A stretch of DNA of 46,300 bases from Acidimicrobiaceae bacterium (GTDB taxonomy: Bacteria; Actinomycetota; Acidimicrobiia; Acidimicrobiales; RAAP-2). The stretch is taken from NCBI GenBank assembly GCA_003136415.1, contig PLEI01000079.1, forward strand, positions 1 through 46,300. The letters run 5' to 3'. Position 1 is the stretch's first letter, and every line of letters begins with the position of its first letter. The position numbers and the translations under genes are program-made. The notes below the pieces were generated by a model that did no database searches, was not told the origin of the DNA, and worked only from the letters and a program-made list of their open reading frames with translations. Shown here piece after piece: positions 24,469-32,797 of the stretch.

Positions 24469-25025
24469 CAGAGTGACGTTACCCCAGCGTCGTGCGGTGG
24501 AAAAAGCGTCGAACGATAGTGAACGAGTTCGTCGATCGATTCCTTGATGTCGTCGAGGGCGCGGTGAGTGGTCGCCTTCTCGGGCGTCGCGTCGAGAACT
24601 TCGGGGTGCCAGCGGCGCGCGAGTTCCTTGATCGTTGAGACGTCCACGTTGCGGTAGTGAAAGAAGGCCTCGAGTTCGGGCATGTACTCCTCGAGAAACC
24701 GCCGGTCGGTGCCGATGGAATTCCCGCACAGGGGCACGCTGCGCGCGTCGGGGATATGGGCCTTCATGAAGTCGAGCGTGGCGATCTCGGCGTCGCGCAC
24801 CGACACGGTCGAAGAGGTAATCGCTGGCAGCAAGCCCGACTTGGTGTGCATCGCCGTGACGAAGTCGCCCATTTCAGCGAGTTCCTCCAGCGACGCGTGA
24901 ATCACCAGGTCCGGTCCTTCGGCCACCACATTGAGGTCGTCATCGGTGATGATTGTGGCAATTTCCACGATGACGTGACGGTGCGGTTCGAGGCCCGTCA
25001 TTTCCAAGTCCATCCAAGCAAGCAT
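24468..25025 (-). CDS. orn: Oligoribonuclease (DEDDh 3'-5' exonuclease)
   Basis: 185-residue nuclease degrading 2-5 nt RNA fragments, including pGpG from c-di-GMP breakdown. The opening MLAWMDLEMTGLEPHRHVIV gives the Asp/Glu pair (Asp6, Glu8). GNSIGTDRRFLEEYMPELEA holds the next acidic residue, and HRALDDIKESIDEL the His-Asp pair. Length and sequence fit Orn rather than DnaQ. It is the first gene of a two-gene operon with the acyl-CoA synthetase and lies divergent from dut. It may complete turnover of c-di-GMP degraded by the EAL protein encoded nearby. Confidence 0.96.
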   Translation of the reverse strand: MLAWMDLEMTGLEPHRHVIVEIATIITDDDLNVVAEGPDLVIHASLEELAEMGDFVTAMHTKSGLLPAITSSTVSVRDAEIATLDFMKAHIPDARSVPLCGNSIGTDRRFLEEYMPELEAFFHYRNVDVSTIKELARRWHPEVLDATPEKATTHRALDDIKESIDELVHYRSTLFPPHDAGVTSL

Positions 25026-25073
25026 CTTGTGAGACTACCCAAGGTACGACCGACCAGGGCTAGTGTGCCGACC

Positions 25074-25505
25074 ATGAAGATTCAGATTCATCGCCTCCAC
25101 CCCGGCGCCGTCATCCCGGTGCCCCACCACCCCGGTGATGCCGGGGGAGACCTCGTGGCGATCGAGAGTTGCGTTCTGGCTCCCGGAGAGCGGGCCATGG
25201 TGTCGACGGGACTGAGCATCGCCATCCCCGAAGGGTTCGCGGGCTTCGTATTGCCGCGCAGCGGGCTGGCGTCGCGTCATGGCGTGACGTGCGCCAATGC
25301 GCCGGGACTCATTGACGCGGGGTATCGCGGAGAGGTCAAAGTGGCCCTGGTGAATCTTGACCCGTTGCAGAGTTATTCGGTGCAACCGGGGGACCGAATC
25401 GCGCAACTCGTCATTCTCCCCACGCCCGATGTGGAGTTCGACGAAGTCGAGAATCTTCGGGAATCCACCAGGGGTGAGGGTGGATTCGGCAGTACGGGAC
25501 GTTAG
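25074..25505 (+). CDS. dut: dUTP diphosphatase
   Basis: 143-residue trimeric dUTPase. Motifs in order: HPGDAGGDLVAIESC (motif 1, with AGGDL instead of the usual AGYDL), LPRSGLASRHGVTCANAPGL (2 and start of 3), IDAGYRGEVKVALVNLD (3), GDRIAQLVILP (4) and RGEGGFGSTGR (5, the P-loop-like arm). The ATG at 25074 is chosen because only from here does the family pattern start; a longer open frame upstream is antisense to orn. Confidence 0.96.
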   Translation: MKIQIHRLHPGAVIPVPHHPGDAGGDLVAIESCVLAPGERAMVSTGLSIAIPEGFAGFVLPRSGLASRHGVTCANAPGLIDAGYRGEVKVALVNLDPLQSYSVQPGDRIAQLVILPTPDVEFDEVENLRESTRGEGGFGSTGR

Positions 25506-25585
25506 GAATTCGGCCCGAATCCTCATTAAATGTGGATGACGTGCGATTGGATGGGTTCAATGCATCGGCTACACTTGGTCACCAC

Positions 25586-25658
25586 GCGGACGTAGCTCAG
25601 TTGGTAGAGCGCGACCTTGCCAAGGTCGAGGTCGCCGGTTCGAGCCCGGTCGTCCGCT
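25586..25658 (+). tRNA. tRNA-Gly, anticodon GCC
   Basis: The acceptor GCGGACG (25586-25592) pairs with CGTCCGC (25651-25657). The D-arm contains AGCTCAGTTGGTAGAGC. The anticodon stem CGACC/GGTCG encloses TTGCCAA with anticodon GCC. The T-arm reads CCGGTTCGAGCCCGG. Discriminator T is as usual for tRNA-Gly; the genome continues CCC rather than CCA, so the CCA end must be added. Confidence 0.95.
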
Positions 25659-25705
25659 CCCGTTTGTAGTGCCCGCAGTAGCCATAGTGAAGTAGGGGAG
25701 ACCTC

Positions 25706-26587
25706 ATGAAGCGATTCACCCGTTTGCGTTCAACGCTCGTCGTCGTGGGGGCCGCTTCACTGCTCGCCTCGACAATGGTGACGACGGCTGGAGCCAGTGC
25801 CACGTCGGGCAAGTACAACGCGGCCGACGCCAAGCTCGTGCCCGCCGCGTACAAGGGTACGACGCTCCAGGTCGCCACCGACGCGACGTATCCTCCGGAC
25901 GAGTACATCACGGGCACCAAGATGGTCGGGTTCGACGTTGACCTCATCAACGCGATTGCCAGCACCCTGGGCGTCAAGGTGAAGGAGAACAACGTCACCT
26001 TCGATAACATCATCGGAGGTATCCAAGGTGGTCGTTACCAAATTGGCGCCTCCTCATTCACCGACGACAAGAAGCGCGAGAAGCAGGTCAACTTCGTCGA
26101 CTATTTTCAGGCGGGTGAGGGTGTCTACGTGCTCAGCACCTCGAAGTTCGTGTTCAAGGGTCTGACCAGTTTTTGTGGTCAGAAAGTCGCGGTCGAGAAC
26201 GGTACGACCGAAAAGATTGATGTCAAGGCCCTTAAGTGCGCCGGTGGCAAAAAGGTCACTGTCTTGTCGTTCACCACTCAGACTGAGGCCAACGCGGCGG
26301 TCCAGTCCGGGCAGGCCGTAGCGGGCTTCGTCGACAGCCAAGTGGCCGGGTACATCGTGTCGCTGGCCCAGGGCTTCTTCAAGTTGACGGGAAAGCCGGT
26401 CAACGTCTTCCCTTACGGCATCGCGACTCCCAAGACGCCGAATGGCTTGGCCTTGGCTAAGGCGATCAGAGCAGCTACCAAGACGTTGGTCGCGAACGGA
26501 ACGTACGGTGCGATCCTGAAGCATTGGGGTTTGACCTCGGGAGCGATCCCCGCGTCCAAGATGGTTCTTAACGGCGCGAAGTCTTAG
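25706..26587 (+). CDS. Amino-acid ABC transporter substrate-binding protein
   Basis: 293-residue exported protein of the SBP_bac_3 family. The signal peptide is a basic MKRFTRLRS followed by a hydrophobic core LVVVGAASLLAS, with likely cleavage near AGASA. The mature domain reads LQVATDATYPPDEYITGTKM-VGFDVDLINAIASTLGVKVK, the ligand-binding opening, and later the second lobe VAVENGTTEKIDVKALKCAG. There is no lipobox Cys in the signal, so it is probably secreted or surface-held by another means. RBS GGGGAGACCTC precedes the ATG. It is followed by the permease and ATPase, completing a polar amino-acid importer. Confidence 0.94.
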   Translation: MKRFTRLRSTLVVVGAASLLASTMVTTAGASATSGKYNAADAKLVPAAYKGTTLQVATDATYPPDEYITGTKMVGFDVDLINAIASTLGVKVKENNVTFDNIIGGIQGGRYQIGASSFTDDKKREKQVNFVDYFQAGEGVYVLSTSKFVFKGLTSFCGQKVAVENGTTEKIDVKALKCAGGKKVTVLSFTTQTEANAAVQSGQAVAGFVDSQVAGYIVSLAQGFFKLTGKPVNVFPYGIATPKTPNGLALAKAIRAATKTLVANGTYGAILKHWGLTSGAIPASKMVLNGAKS

Positions 26588-26615
26588 TTCCGCTGACATC
26601 ATCGCGCCAACTGCG

Positions 26616-27614
26616 ATGTCGAAGGATCAGCAATCTGAAGTAGAAGTCGTACCCGTTCGCCACGTCGGTCAATGGGTCGGGGCCGCGGTCGTCCTCATCG
26701 CCATCGCGATGGTCGTTCATACGTTGTTCTCTAAAGTGCCGTTGCAATCCGGGCTGAACAAGTGCGTAACGACGGCCGGCAAGCGTGTCTGCCACCCGAT
26801 TTTTATCTGGCGATTCCAATGGAACACGGTGGGTCAATATCTCTTCTCCTCCGAGGTACTCCACGGCGTCATCTTGACCCTGCAACTTACGGTGGTCGCC
26901 ATGGTGATCGGAATCGTGCTGGGCGTCATTATCGCCGTCATGCGGCTGTCGAACAATCGATTGCTGGCGGCACCAGCGTGGGTCTACACGTGGTTCTTTC
27001 GTGGAACGCCGGTTTACGTTCAGTTGTTCTTCTGGTTCAACATCGGCCTGCTCTACAAGAGATTCACGTTGGGAGTGCCGTTTCTCCACGTCACTTTCTT
27101 CAGTACCTCCACCAACGTCATCACCGGGGTGTGGGCGGCCATTCTCGGTTTGGGCCTCAACGAGGCCGCCTACATGTCCGAGATCGCGCGAGCGGGAATT
27201 ATTTCCGTTGACGAGGGGCAGACCGAAGCGGCGACGTCGTTGGGGATGACCAAGGGACAGACCTTGCGTCTAGTCGTACTGCCCCAAGCGATGCGAGTCA
27301 TCATCCCACCCACGGGGAATGAGGTGATCTCCATGCTCAAGACCACGTCGCTGGCGGCGTCAATTGCCGTCATCGAACTTTTTGGTGCGGTGCAGAACAT
27401 TTGGGCGAATAATTTCAAGACTCTCCCCCTCATCGTCGTCGCGTGTCTGTGGTACTTGTTCATGACGACAGTGATGTCCATTGGCCAGTTCTACATTGAA
27501 CGGCACTTTGCACGCGGAGCGCTTCGCTCGCCGCCGATGACGCCCGTCCAGCGGTTGCGTAAAGACTTGCGCACCCTGGGTGGACGGACTCGTCTCACGC
27601 GGATGACCTCATGA
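26616..27614 (+). CDS. Polar amino-acid ABC transporter permease (His/Glu/Gln/Arg family)
   Basis: 332-residue inner-membrane subunit. An extra N-terminal helix (residues about 20-40) precedes the standard permease module. The opening [20 protein letters not shown] and the [20 protein letters not shown] block are typical of the 3-TM HEQR family. The EAA loop reads [20 protein letters not shown], then [20 protein letters not shown]. The external insert with two cysteines ([16 protein letters not shown]) is unusual and might be disulfide-bonded. The stop overlaps the ATPase ATG by four bases (ATGA). Confidence 0.94.
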   Translation: MSKDQQSEVEVVPVRHVGQWVGAAVVLIAIAMVVHTLFSKVPLQSGLNKCVTTAGKRVCHPIFIWRFQWNTVGQYLFSSEVLHGVILTLQLTVVAMVIGIVLGVIIAVMRLSNNRLLAAPAWVYTWFFRGTPVYVQLFFWFNIGLLYKRFTLGVPFLHVTFFSTSTNVITGVWAAILGLGLNEAAYMSEIARAGIISVDEGQTEAATSLGMTKGQTLRLVVLPQAMRVIIPPTGNEVISMLKTTSLAASIAVIELFGAVQNIWANNFKTLPLIVVACLWYLFMTTVMSIGQFYIERHFARGALRSPPMTPVQRLRKDLRTLGGRTRLTRMTS

Positions 27615-28372
27615 GCACCATGGTCGAGGCGCGTGGGGTCACCAAGGCGTACGGTCACGTCCCGGTGCTGCGAGGAGTGGATCTCGTCGTAGCCCAGGGT
27701 GAGGTGATGTGCCTGATTGGACCCTCGGGATCGGGGAAGTCAACTTTCCTGCGCTGCATCAATCACCTGGAGAAACACGACGCGGGTGAACTGCGCGTCG
27801 AGGGAGAACTGGTCGGTTATCGACTTCAAAACGGAAAACTCTACGAACAGTCGGACAAGCAAATCTGTGCGGAACGCGCCAACATCGGGATGGTGTTCCA
27901 GCGATTCAATCTCTTTCAGCACTTGACGGTGCTCGACAATCTGATTATTGGTCAAATGAAGGTCAAGGGCGTTAAGGAGGACGCGGCGGTGAAGAGCGCC
28001 CGGGAGTTGCTGGCTCGCGTCGGCCTCGACGCCAAGGAGAGCAATTACCCCGCGCAACTGAGCGGAGGGCAACAGCAACGGGTGGCGATCGCTCGCGCCC
28101 TGGCCATGGAGCCGCGCCTTATGCTCTTCGATGAACCGACCTCGGCGTTGGATCCTGAACTGGTGGGCGAGGTCCTCGACGTCATGCGCGACTTGGCGAA
28201 GAGTGGCATGACAATGATCGTGGTGACCCACGAGATGGGCTTTGCCCGTGAGGTGGCCAACACGGTCTGCTTCCTTGACCAGGGCGTCATCGAGGAATCG
28301 GGAACGCCGTCGGACGTGCTGGGTAATCCACGTTCGGATCGACTGCGCAGTTTTCTCTCGAAGGTCCTCTAG
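27611..28372 (+). CDS. Polar amino-acid ABC transporter ATPase (GlnQ-like)
   Basis: 253-residue ATPase. Walker [20 protein letters not shown]-loop [15 protein letters not shown], signature [17 protein letters not shown], Walker [22 protein letters not shown]-loop [14 protein letters not shown] and the terminal [20 protein letters not shown] are all as in GlnQ/HisP. The insertion [20 protein letters not shown] is common in the actinobacterial subgroup. Translation is coupled to the permease. It is the last gene of the operon; no clear hairpin follows. Confidence 0.96.
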   Translation: MSTMVEARGVTKAYGHVPVLRGVDLVVAQGEVMCLIGPSGSGKSTFLRCINHLEKHDAGELRVEGELVGYRLQNGKLYEQSDKQICAERANIGMVFQRFNLFQHLTVLDNLIIGQMKVKGVKEDAAVKSARELLARVGLDAKESNYPAQLSGGQQQRVAIARALAMEPRLMLFDEPTSALDPELVGEVLDVMRDLAKSGMTMIVVTHEMGFAREVANTVCFLDQGVIEESGTPSDVLGNPRSDRLRSFLSKVL

Positions 28373-28449
28373 GCGAATTCAAGCCGGATTCAATCCTTGA
28401 CGTTCAACGACACTGATTGTCTAGGCTGGCGCTGAAGCGAGGGGTTCTC

Positions 28450-29376
28450 ATGATTCATCCCGACTACGAGAAATATCTAACGACGTTGCCCGAATCGGTA
28501 GCGCATCCGTCGTCGCTGCCCATTGGCGAGCGTCGCCAGGCGTACCGTGAACGAACGCTGGGTCAGCGCGGTCCTCTGGAAGAGATGGCGGAAGTTCGCG
28601 ACGGAGTCGTGGCACTCGAAGGTCGAGACTTGAAGTTTCGCTTGATGGTTCCGCCGAGTGAACGCGGCGATGCGCTAGTGGTCTTCTTCCACGGCGGTTC
28701 CTTTGTTTTTGGCGACCTGGACACGCACGAGGCGCTGTGCCGACGCCTCAGTATCGACACTTCGATGCGTTTCCTCGCCATTGATTATCGACTCGCACCC
28801 GAACATCCGTTCCCCGCCGCAGTGAATGACGCGATTGATTCGTTGAGGTACGTGGTCGCCCACATCGAGGAGTTCGCAGCCGCGGGTACCAAAGTCATCG
28901 CGATGGGTGATTCCGCGGGAGCGTCCCTGGTGGCTGTGGCGTCCGCCGCCACGCGCGGGGAATTGTCACTCGCTGGTCAAGTGTTGATTTACCCCACTCT
29001 CGGCCCCGAGGTCGTCACCGACTCCTCACACCGCTACGCCACGGGCTACATCTTGGAGATCGACCACCTCCGCTACGACTACCAGCAATACTTGGGGGCG
29101 TGGACGGACCACACCGACCCGCGGGTGACACCTCTCTTCGTGGACGACCTCACGGGAGCGCCGCCGGCGATCGTCGTGGTGGCGGAGTGCGATCCACTGC
29201 GTGATGAGGCGATTGCCTACGCCGGACTGCTGGAGCACTTCGGTGTGCGCGTCGAAGTGCTCGAAGCGGAGGGCATGCTGCACGGATTTTTGCGCATGGG
29301 CCACGTCATTCCCGACGCGATGAACATTGTCGACGACGTGGCCACTCACTTGAGCCAGTACGTCGCCAACGCCTAA
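28450..29376 (+). CDS. Alpha/beta hydrolase of the hormone-sensitive lipase (HSL) family
   Basis: 308-residue carboxylesterase. The oxyanion motif is FFHGGSFVFGD (HGGS variant of HGGG), the nucleophile Ser sits in GDSAGAS, Asp in CDPLRDE, and His in MLHGFLRM. Sequence between motifs (IDYRLAPEHPFPAAVNDAID) is typical of the HSL/bacterial esterase group. ATG 28450 follows GAGGGG and gives the family length. The stop overlaps the end of the convergent TetR gene by four bases. Substrate unknown; ester hydrolysis of small acyl esters is the likely activity. Confidence 0.92.
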   Translation: MIHPDYEKYLTTLPESVAHPSSLPIGERRQAYRERTLGQRGPLEEMAEVRDGVVALEGRDLKFRLMVPPSERGDALVVFFHGGSFVFGDLDTHEALCRRLSIDTSMRFLAIDYRLAPEHPFPAAVNDAIDSLRYVVAHIEEFAAAGTKVIAMGDSAGASLVAVASAATRGELSLAGQVLIYPTLGPEVVTDSSHRYATGYILEIDHLRYDYQQYLGAWTDHTDPRVTPLFVDDLTGAPPAIVVVAECDPLRDEAIAYAGLLEHFGVRVEVLEAEGMLHGFLRMGHVIPDAMNIVDDVATHLSQYVANA

Positions 29377-29978
29377 AGCAGTGAGACGTCGGGCGTGTCC
29401 AGTCCGCTGATCAAACCATTGATGAAGTCGCAGAAAACCGCGTCGCGGTCAGAGGCGAAATTGATTCCGAGAATCTCCAGCGCGACGTAGCCGTGAACCG
29501 CGGCCCACAGTTGTTGGGCGACGTCGGGATAGAACTTGTCCGGGAAGATTCCCCACTCCTGGCACTTTTGTACCTGGGCGGCGAGGATCTCGAAGCCCTT
29601 GGCCGCCACGTACATGGTGTCGCGGCTCGGGGTGTAGCCGACAAAGTGATGCAGGAACATGGCCGTGTAGTGCGCTCGGTGTTCCAGGGCAAAGTCACGG
29701 TACGCGACCGAGCCGGCGACGAGATTCTCGCGCGGGTCGGTCAGTGACGTCTCGGCCAGCGACGCGAGAATTGTGAAGCCGTCGACGATGATGGCGTCGA
29801 GGACACCGTTTTTGCCGTCGAAGTGGTTGTAGATCGACATCGGCGCGACACCGGCGCGACGAGCGAGTGCGCGAACGGTCAGACCCTCGGGACCTTCTTC
29901 AGTGATGAGTTCGAGTGCTGCACTCACTACGCCGGCGACGATGTCCTCAGAGGGCGTTCGTTGTGGACGGGGTGGCAT
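29373..29978 (-). CDS. TetR-family transcriptional repressor
   Basis: 201-residue regulator. The helix-turn-helix is GLTVRALARRAGVAPMSIYN-HFDGKNGVLDAI (residues about 30-65); the rest is the ligand-binding helical domain, with AAVHGYVALEILG near the C-terminus as in TetR_C-type regulators. It is divergent from an MFS pump and a palindrome lies between the two starts, so it probably represses the pump and itself until a ligand binds. ATG 29978 is chosen because the frame upstream would run through the operator and the pump promoter. Confidence 0.92.
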   Translation of the reverse strand: MPPRPQRTPSEDIVAGVVSAALELITEEGPEGLTVRALARRAGVAPMSIYNHFDGKNGVLDAIIVDGFTILASLAETSLTDPRENLVAGSVAYRDFALEHRAHYTAMFLHHFVGYTPSRDTMYVAAKGFEILAAQVQKCQEWGIFPDKFYPDVAQQLWAAVHGYVALEILGINFASDRDAVFCDFINGLISGLDTPDVSLL

Positions 29979-29989
29979 CACAAGGAGTG

Positions 29990-30004
29990 TAGAACAGCGT
30001 TCTA
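29990..30004. promoter_or_regulatory. Palindromic TetR operator in the tetR/MFS divergent promoter
   Basis: TAGAAC-AGC-GTTCTA is a perfect 6+6 inverted repeat with a 3-base centre, 12 bases before the tetR start and 48 bases before the MFS start. Size and position are as expected for a TetR-family dimer site. Binding is inferred. Confidence 0.75.
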
Positions 30005-30051
30005 TAGTTGTGGGGATATTGGCCGCGGACGAAGGAATCGAAGGAGTTTGA

Positions 30052-31614
30052 ATGGTCCGAAGTAGGCGGCACAGCCCCTGGTCAATTCTGGCCGTCCTGT
30101 GCATCGCGGTGCTGATTGTGGTGATCGACAACACCATCGTGAACGTCGCTCTTCCCACCTTGTCGGCCAAGCTCAACGCGTCAGATTCGGGCCTACAGTG
30201 GATCGTCGACAGTTACTCGTTGCCCTTCGCCGGACTTCTCCTCGCCGGAGGCGAATTGTCGGATCGGTGGGGTCGGCGTCGCGTCATGCAGATTTCGCTC
30301 CTCTTTTTTGCCGCGTTCTCGCTGGTCGCGGCGGAGAGCCACTCGATGACGCAACTGCTGATCGCGCGAGCGCTGATGGGTGCCTCGGCCGCGTTCATTT
30401 TCCCGGCCACGTTGTCCCTCGTGACCACGGCCTTTGATGACTTAGCCGACCGAGCGAAGGCCTACGGCATCTGGGGCGCTACCGCCGGTATCGCTATCGC
30501 GATTGGCCCCATCGCCGGTGGATATCTCATCGACCATTTCTGGTTCGGGTCGGTCTTCATCGTCAACGTGCCCGTGGCGTGCGTGACCATTGCGCTCGCG
30601 GCGTACTTGGTGCCCGAGTCGCGCGCTCCCGTGCTGCGCCGCGTTGATTTGGGCGGTCTGTTCCTCGGCAGCGTCGCCATCTCCGCTCTGGTGCTGGGCA
30701 TCATTGAGGGTTCGTCGTGGGGTTGGCTGAGCGCCAAAGTCTTCAGCCTCTTTGTCATTGCCGTGTTGTCACTCCTCTTGTTCGGAATCTACGAGCGCCG
30801 CCTCAGCGATCCGATGCTCGACATCAAATTGTTTCGCCGCGGCGCCTTCTCGGCGGCGGCCGCGGCGATTGCCACAAGCTTCTTCTGTCTGTTCGGTTTC
30901 GTGTTCTTGGTCACGCAGTACTTTCAACTCGTGCACGGCTTCTCGCCGTTGTCGGCGGGCGTCCACACGCTGCCCTTCGCCATTGTGACGATGATTGCCA
31001 CGCCGGTGGGTGCGGTCGTGGCGCTGCGCATCGGTATCCGTTGGGTGGTGTCGGGGGGTCTGGTGATCATGGGTGCTTCCATGGCCTGGATGACGCAGTT
31101 TGGCACGCACGCCGACTACTGGGGACCGGTGGTCATCTCGATGATGACCCTGGCGGTGGGCTTCTCGCTCATCTCCTCACCATCGACGTCGGCCCTCATG
31201 GGATCGCTCAGTAGCGCTCAGATCGGTGCCGGTGCCGCGGTGAACGAGACCACCCGCGAGCTCGGCGGAACGCTGGGGGTGGCGGTGGTCGGTTCCGTCT
31301 TCTCGTCGCTCTTCGGGCACCGCGTCGCCGAGGTGCTCGCGCCGCTGGATTTGAGTCATCACAACCTGCTAGCGGCGCAAAGTTCGATGCAGGCGGCTCT
31401 GCGCGTCGTTTCCCAGGCCGGACCCTCCAAAGAGACCGCCGCGAGCTACCACGGAATTTCTCTAGCTTTCATGGACGGTTTTCATCGGGGGTGCGTCGTC
31501 GCGGCCGCCACCGCCATTGTGGTGGGCGTCGTGTCATTCTTCTACCTGCCGCGACAGGCCGCGACACCGGGTCACACCCAGCACGGAACAACCGCGCATA
31601 CGCACTCCGCCTAG
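30052..31614 (+). CDS. MFS transporter, DHA2 (14-TM) drug-efflux type
   Basis: 520-residue proton-driven exporter with about 14 helices. The N-terminal helix carries VVIDNTIVNVALPTLSAKLN, motif A follows as LSDRWGRRRVMQISLLFF, and motif C-like GIAIAIGPIAGGYLIDHFWF marks an antiporter. The second half contains the family ELGGTLGVAVVGSVFSSLFG. The C-terminal tail ends with several histidines (HTQHGTTAHTHSA), which might bind metal. ATG 30052 is preceded by GGAG. Regulation by the divergent TetR protein is likely. Substrate unknown. Confidence 0.93.
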   Translation: MVRSRRHSPWSILAVLCIAVLIVVIDNTIVNVALPTLSAKLNASDSGLQWIVDSYSLPFAGLLLAGGELSDRWGRRRVMQISLLFFAAFSLVAAESHSMTQLLIARALMGASAAFIFPATLSLVTTAFDDLADRAKAYGIWGATAGIAIAIGPIAGGYLIDHFWFGSVFIVNVPVACVTIALAAYLVPESRAPVLRRVDLGGLFLGSVAISALVLGIIEGSSWGWLSAKVFSLFVIAVLSLLLFGIYERRLSDPMLDIKLFRRGAFSAAAAAIATSFFCLFGFVFLVTQYFQLVHGFSPLSAGVHTLPFAIVTMIATPVGAVVALRIGIRWVVSGGLVIMGASMAWMTQFGTHADYWGPVVISMMTLAVGFSLISSPSTSALMGSLSSAQIGAGAAVNETTRELGGTLGVAVVGSVFSSLFGHRVAEVLAPLDLSHHNLLAAQSSMQAALRVVSQAGPSKETAASYHGISLAFMDGFHRGCVVAAATAIVVGVVSFFYLPRQAATPGHTQHGTTAHTHSA

Positions 31615-31633
31615 TCGGGTCTAAGGTTTTATC

Positions 31634-32791
31634 GTGGTGTGGGAACTCAGCGACTCCAACGTGGGTTCCGGCCTGCCGCTCGAAGGTGTGCGCATCCTCG
31701 ACTTCTCGCGGGTGCTTGCGGGGCCTCTCGCGGCGATGATTGCGGGGGACCTCGGTGCCGACGTTATCAAGGTCGAAGGTCCGGGCGGCGACCCCGTACG
31801 CGCGCTCGCGCCGCCGTACTTCGGTGACGACGCCACGTACTACCTAGCGGTCAATCGACACCGTCGCAACGTGGTGGCGGACCTGCGTAATCCCGCGGAC
31901 TTCGACCGCATTGAAGCGTTAGTGCGCGTGGCCGACGCGGTCGTGGAGAACTACCTGCCCGCGCAATACGCCGCACTCGACATCGACCGATTGCGCCGCG
32001 CCAACCCGGACTGCGTGTGGGTGAGCGTCACGGCGGCGTCGTCGGGTACTGATTTGGCGGCGTTGCCCTCCTTTGACGTGTTGGCCCAAGCCCGTTCGGG
32101 ATTGATGGGGGTGACCGGCGAGGCGCACGGCGATCCGACGAAGGTCGGTGCACCCGTAGCTGACGTCGTGACGGGACTCTACGGCGCCATTGCCCTGGTC
32201 ACCGGACTCTACGCTCGCGTGGCCGGACGCCCCGGACGCCACTTCGAAGCGCCACTCTTGGAGTCCACCATGAGCGCGTTGATCAATCAGGCCCAGGGGT
32301 ACTTAGCAACGGGCGTGAATCCCCGGCGCCTCGGCAACGATCATCCCTCGATCGCCCCCTACGGACCCGTGCGCACGAGGGATGGCCTCGTCATGTTGGC
32401 CGTCGGCACCGACGCGCAGTACGCGCGGCTTCTCGTTGTACTGGGCGACGACGAATTGTCCGCGACCCCGGACTGGGTTCGCAACGATCAACGCGTCGCG
32501 GGTCGCGACGCGTTGCGGGCGAGCCTCGAACGAGTCTTCACGACGCGCAGCACCGGGGAGTGGCTCGGGGTCTTAGCGGTCTCGGGCGTGCCGCACGCGC
32601 CGATTCTCGACGTCGCGGACGCGTTCGACCAGGCGACAATTCGCCAGGGTGATTTCGTGGGTCAGATGGATACGCCGCATGGACCCGTCCAGTCAATGCG
32701 CTCACCACTTCGAATCGACGGGGTGCGCCCGGAACTGCGTAGCGGACCGCGTCGACTGGGCGAGGACACCGTTGAGTTGTTCGCCGACTAG
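31634..32791 (+). CDS. Class III CoA-transferase (CaiB/BaiF family)
   Basis: 385 residues. The start GVRILDFSRVLAGPLAAMIA-GDLGADVIKVE is the family signature, and the catalytic Asp177 sits in GAPVADVVTGLYGAIA. The last third (RVFTTRSTGEWLGVLAVSGV, then PHAPILDVADAFD) is also typical. It moves CoA between short acids or, in some members, acts as a racemase. GTG at 31634 is the only start close enough to the conserved block. It converges on the carboxyltransferase gene with six bases between the stops, which suggests overlapping transcripts rather than an operon. Confidence 0.93.
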   Translation: MVWELSDSNVGSGLPLEGVRILDFSRVLAGPLAAMIAGDLGADVIKVEGPGGDPVRALAPPYFGDDATYYLAVNRHRRNVVADLRNPADFDRIEALVRVADAVVENYLPAQYAALDIDRLRRANPDCVWVSVTAASSGTDLAALPSFDVLAQARSGLMGVTGEAHGDPTKVGAPVADVVTGLYGAIALVTGLYARVAGRPGRHFEAPLLESTMSALINQAQGYLATGVNPRRLGNDHPSIAPYGPVRTRDGLVMLAVGTDAQYARLLVVLGDDELSATPDWVRNDQRVAGRDALRASLERVFTTRSTGEWLGVLAVSGVPHAPILDVADAFDQATIRQGDFVGQMDTPHGPVQSMRSPLRIDGVRPELRSGPRRLGEDTVELFAD

Positions 32792-32797
32792 GGCGAA

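Noticed and set aside
24657..25073. N-terminal extension of dut
   Set aside because: The frame is open but antisense to orn and unlike dUTPase; the family pattern begins at ATG 25074.
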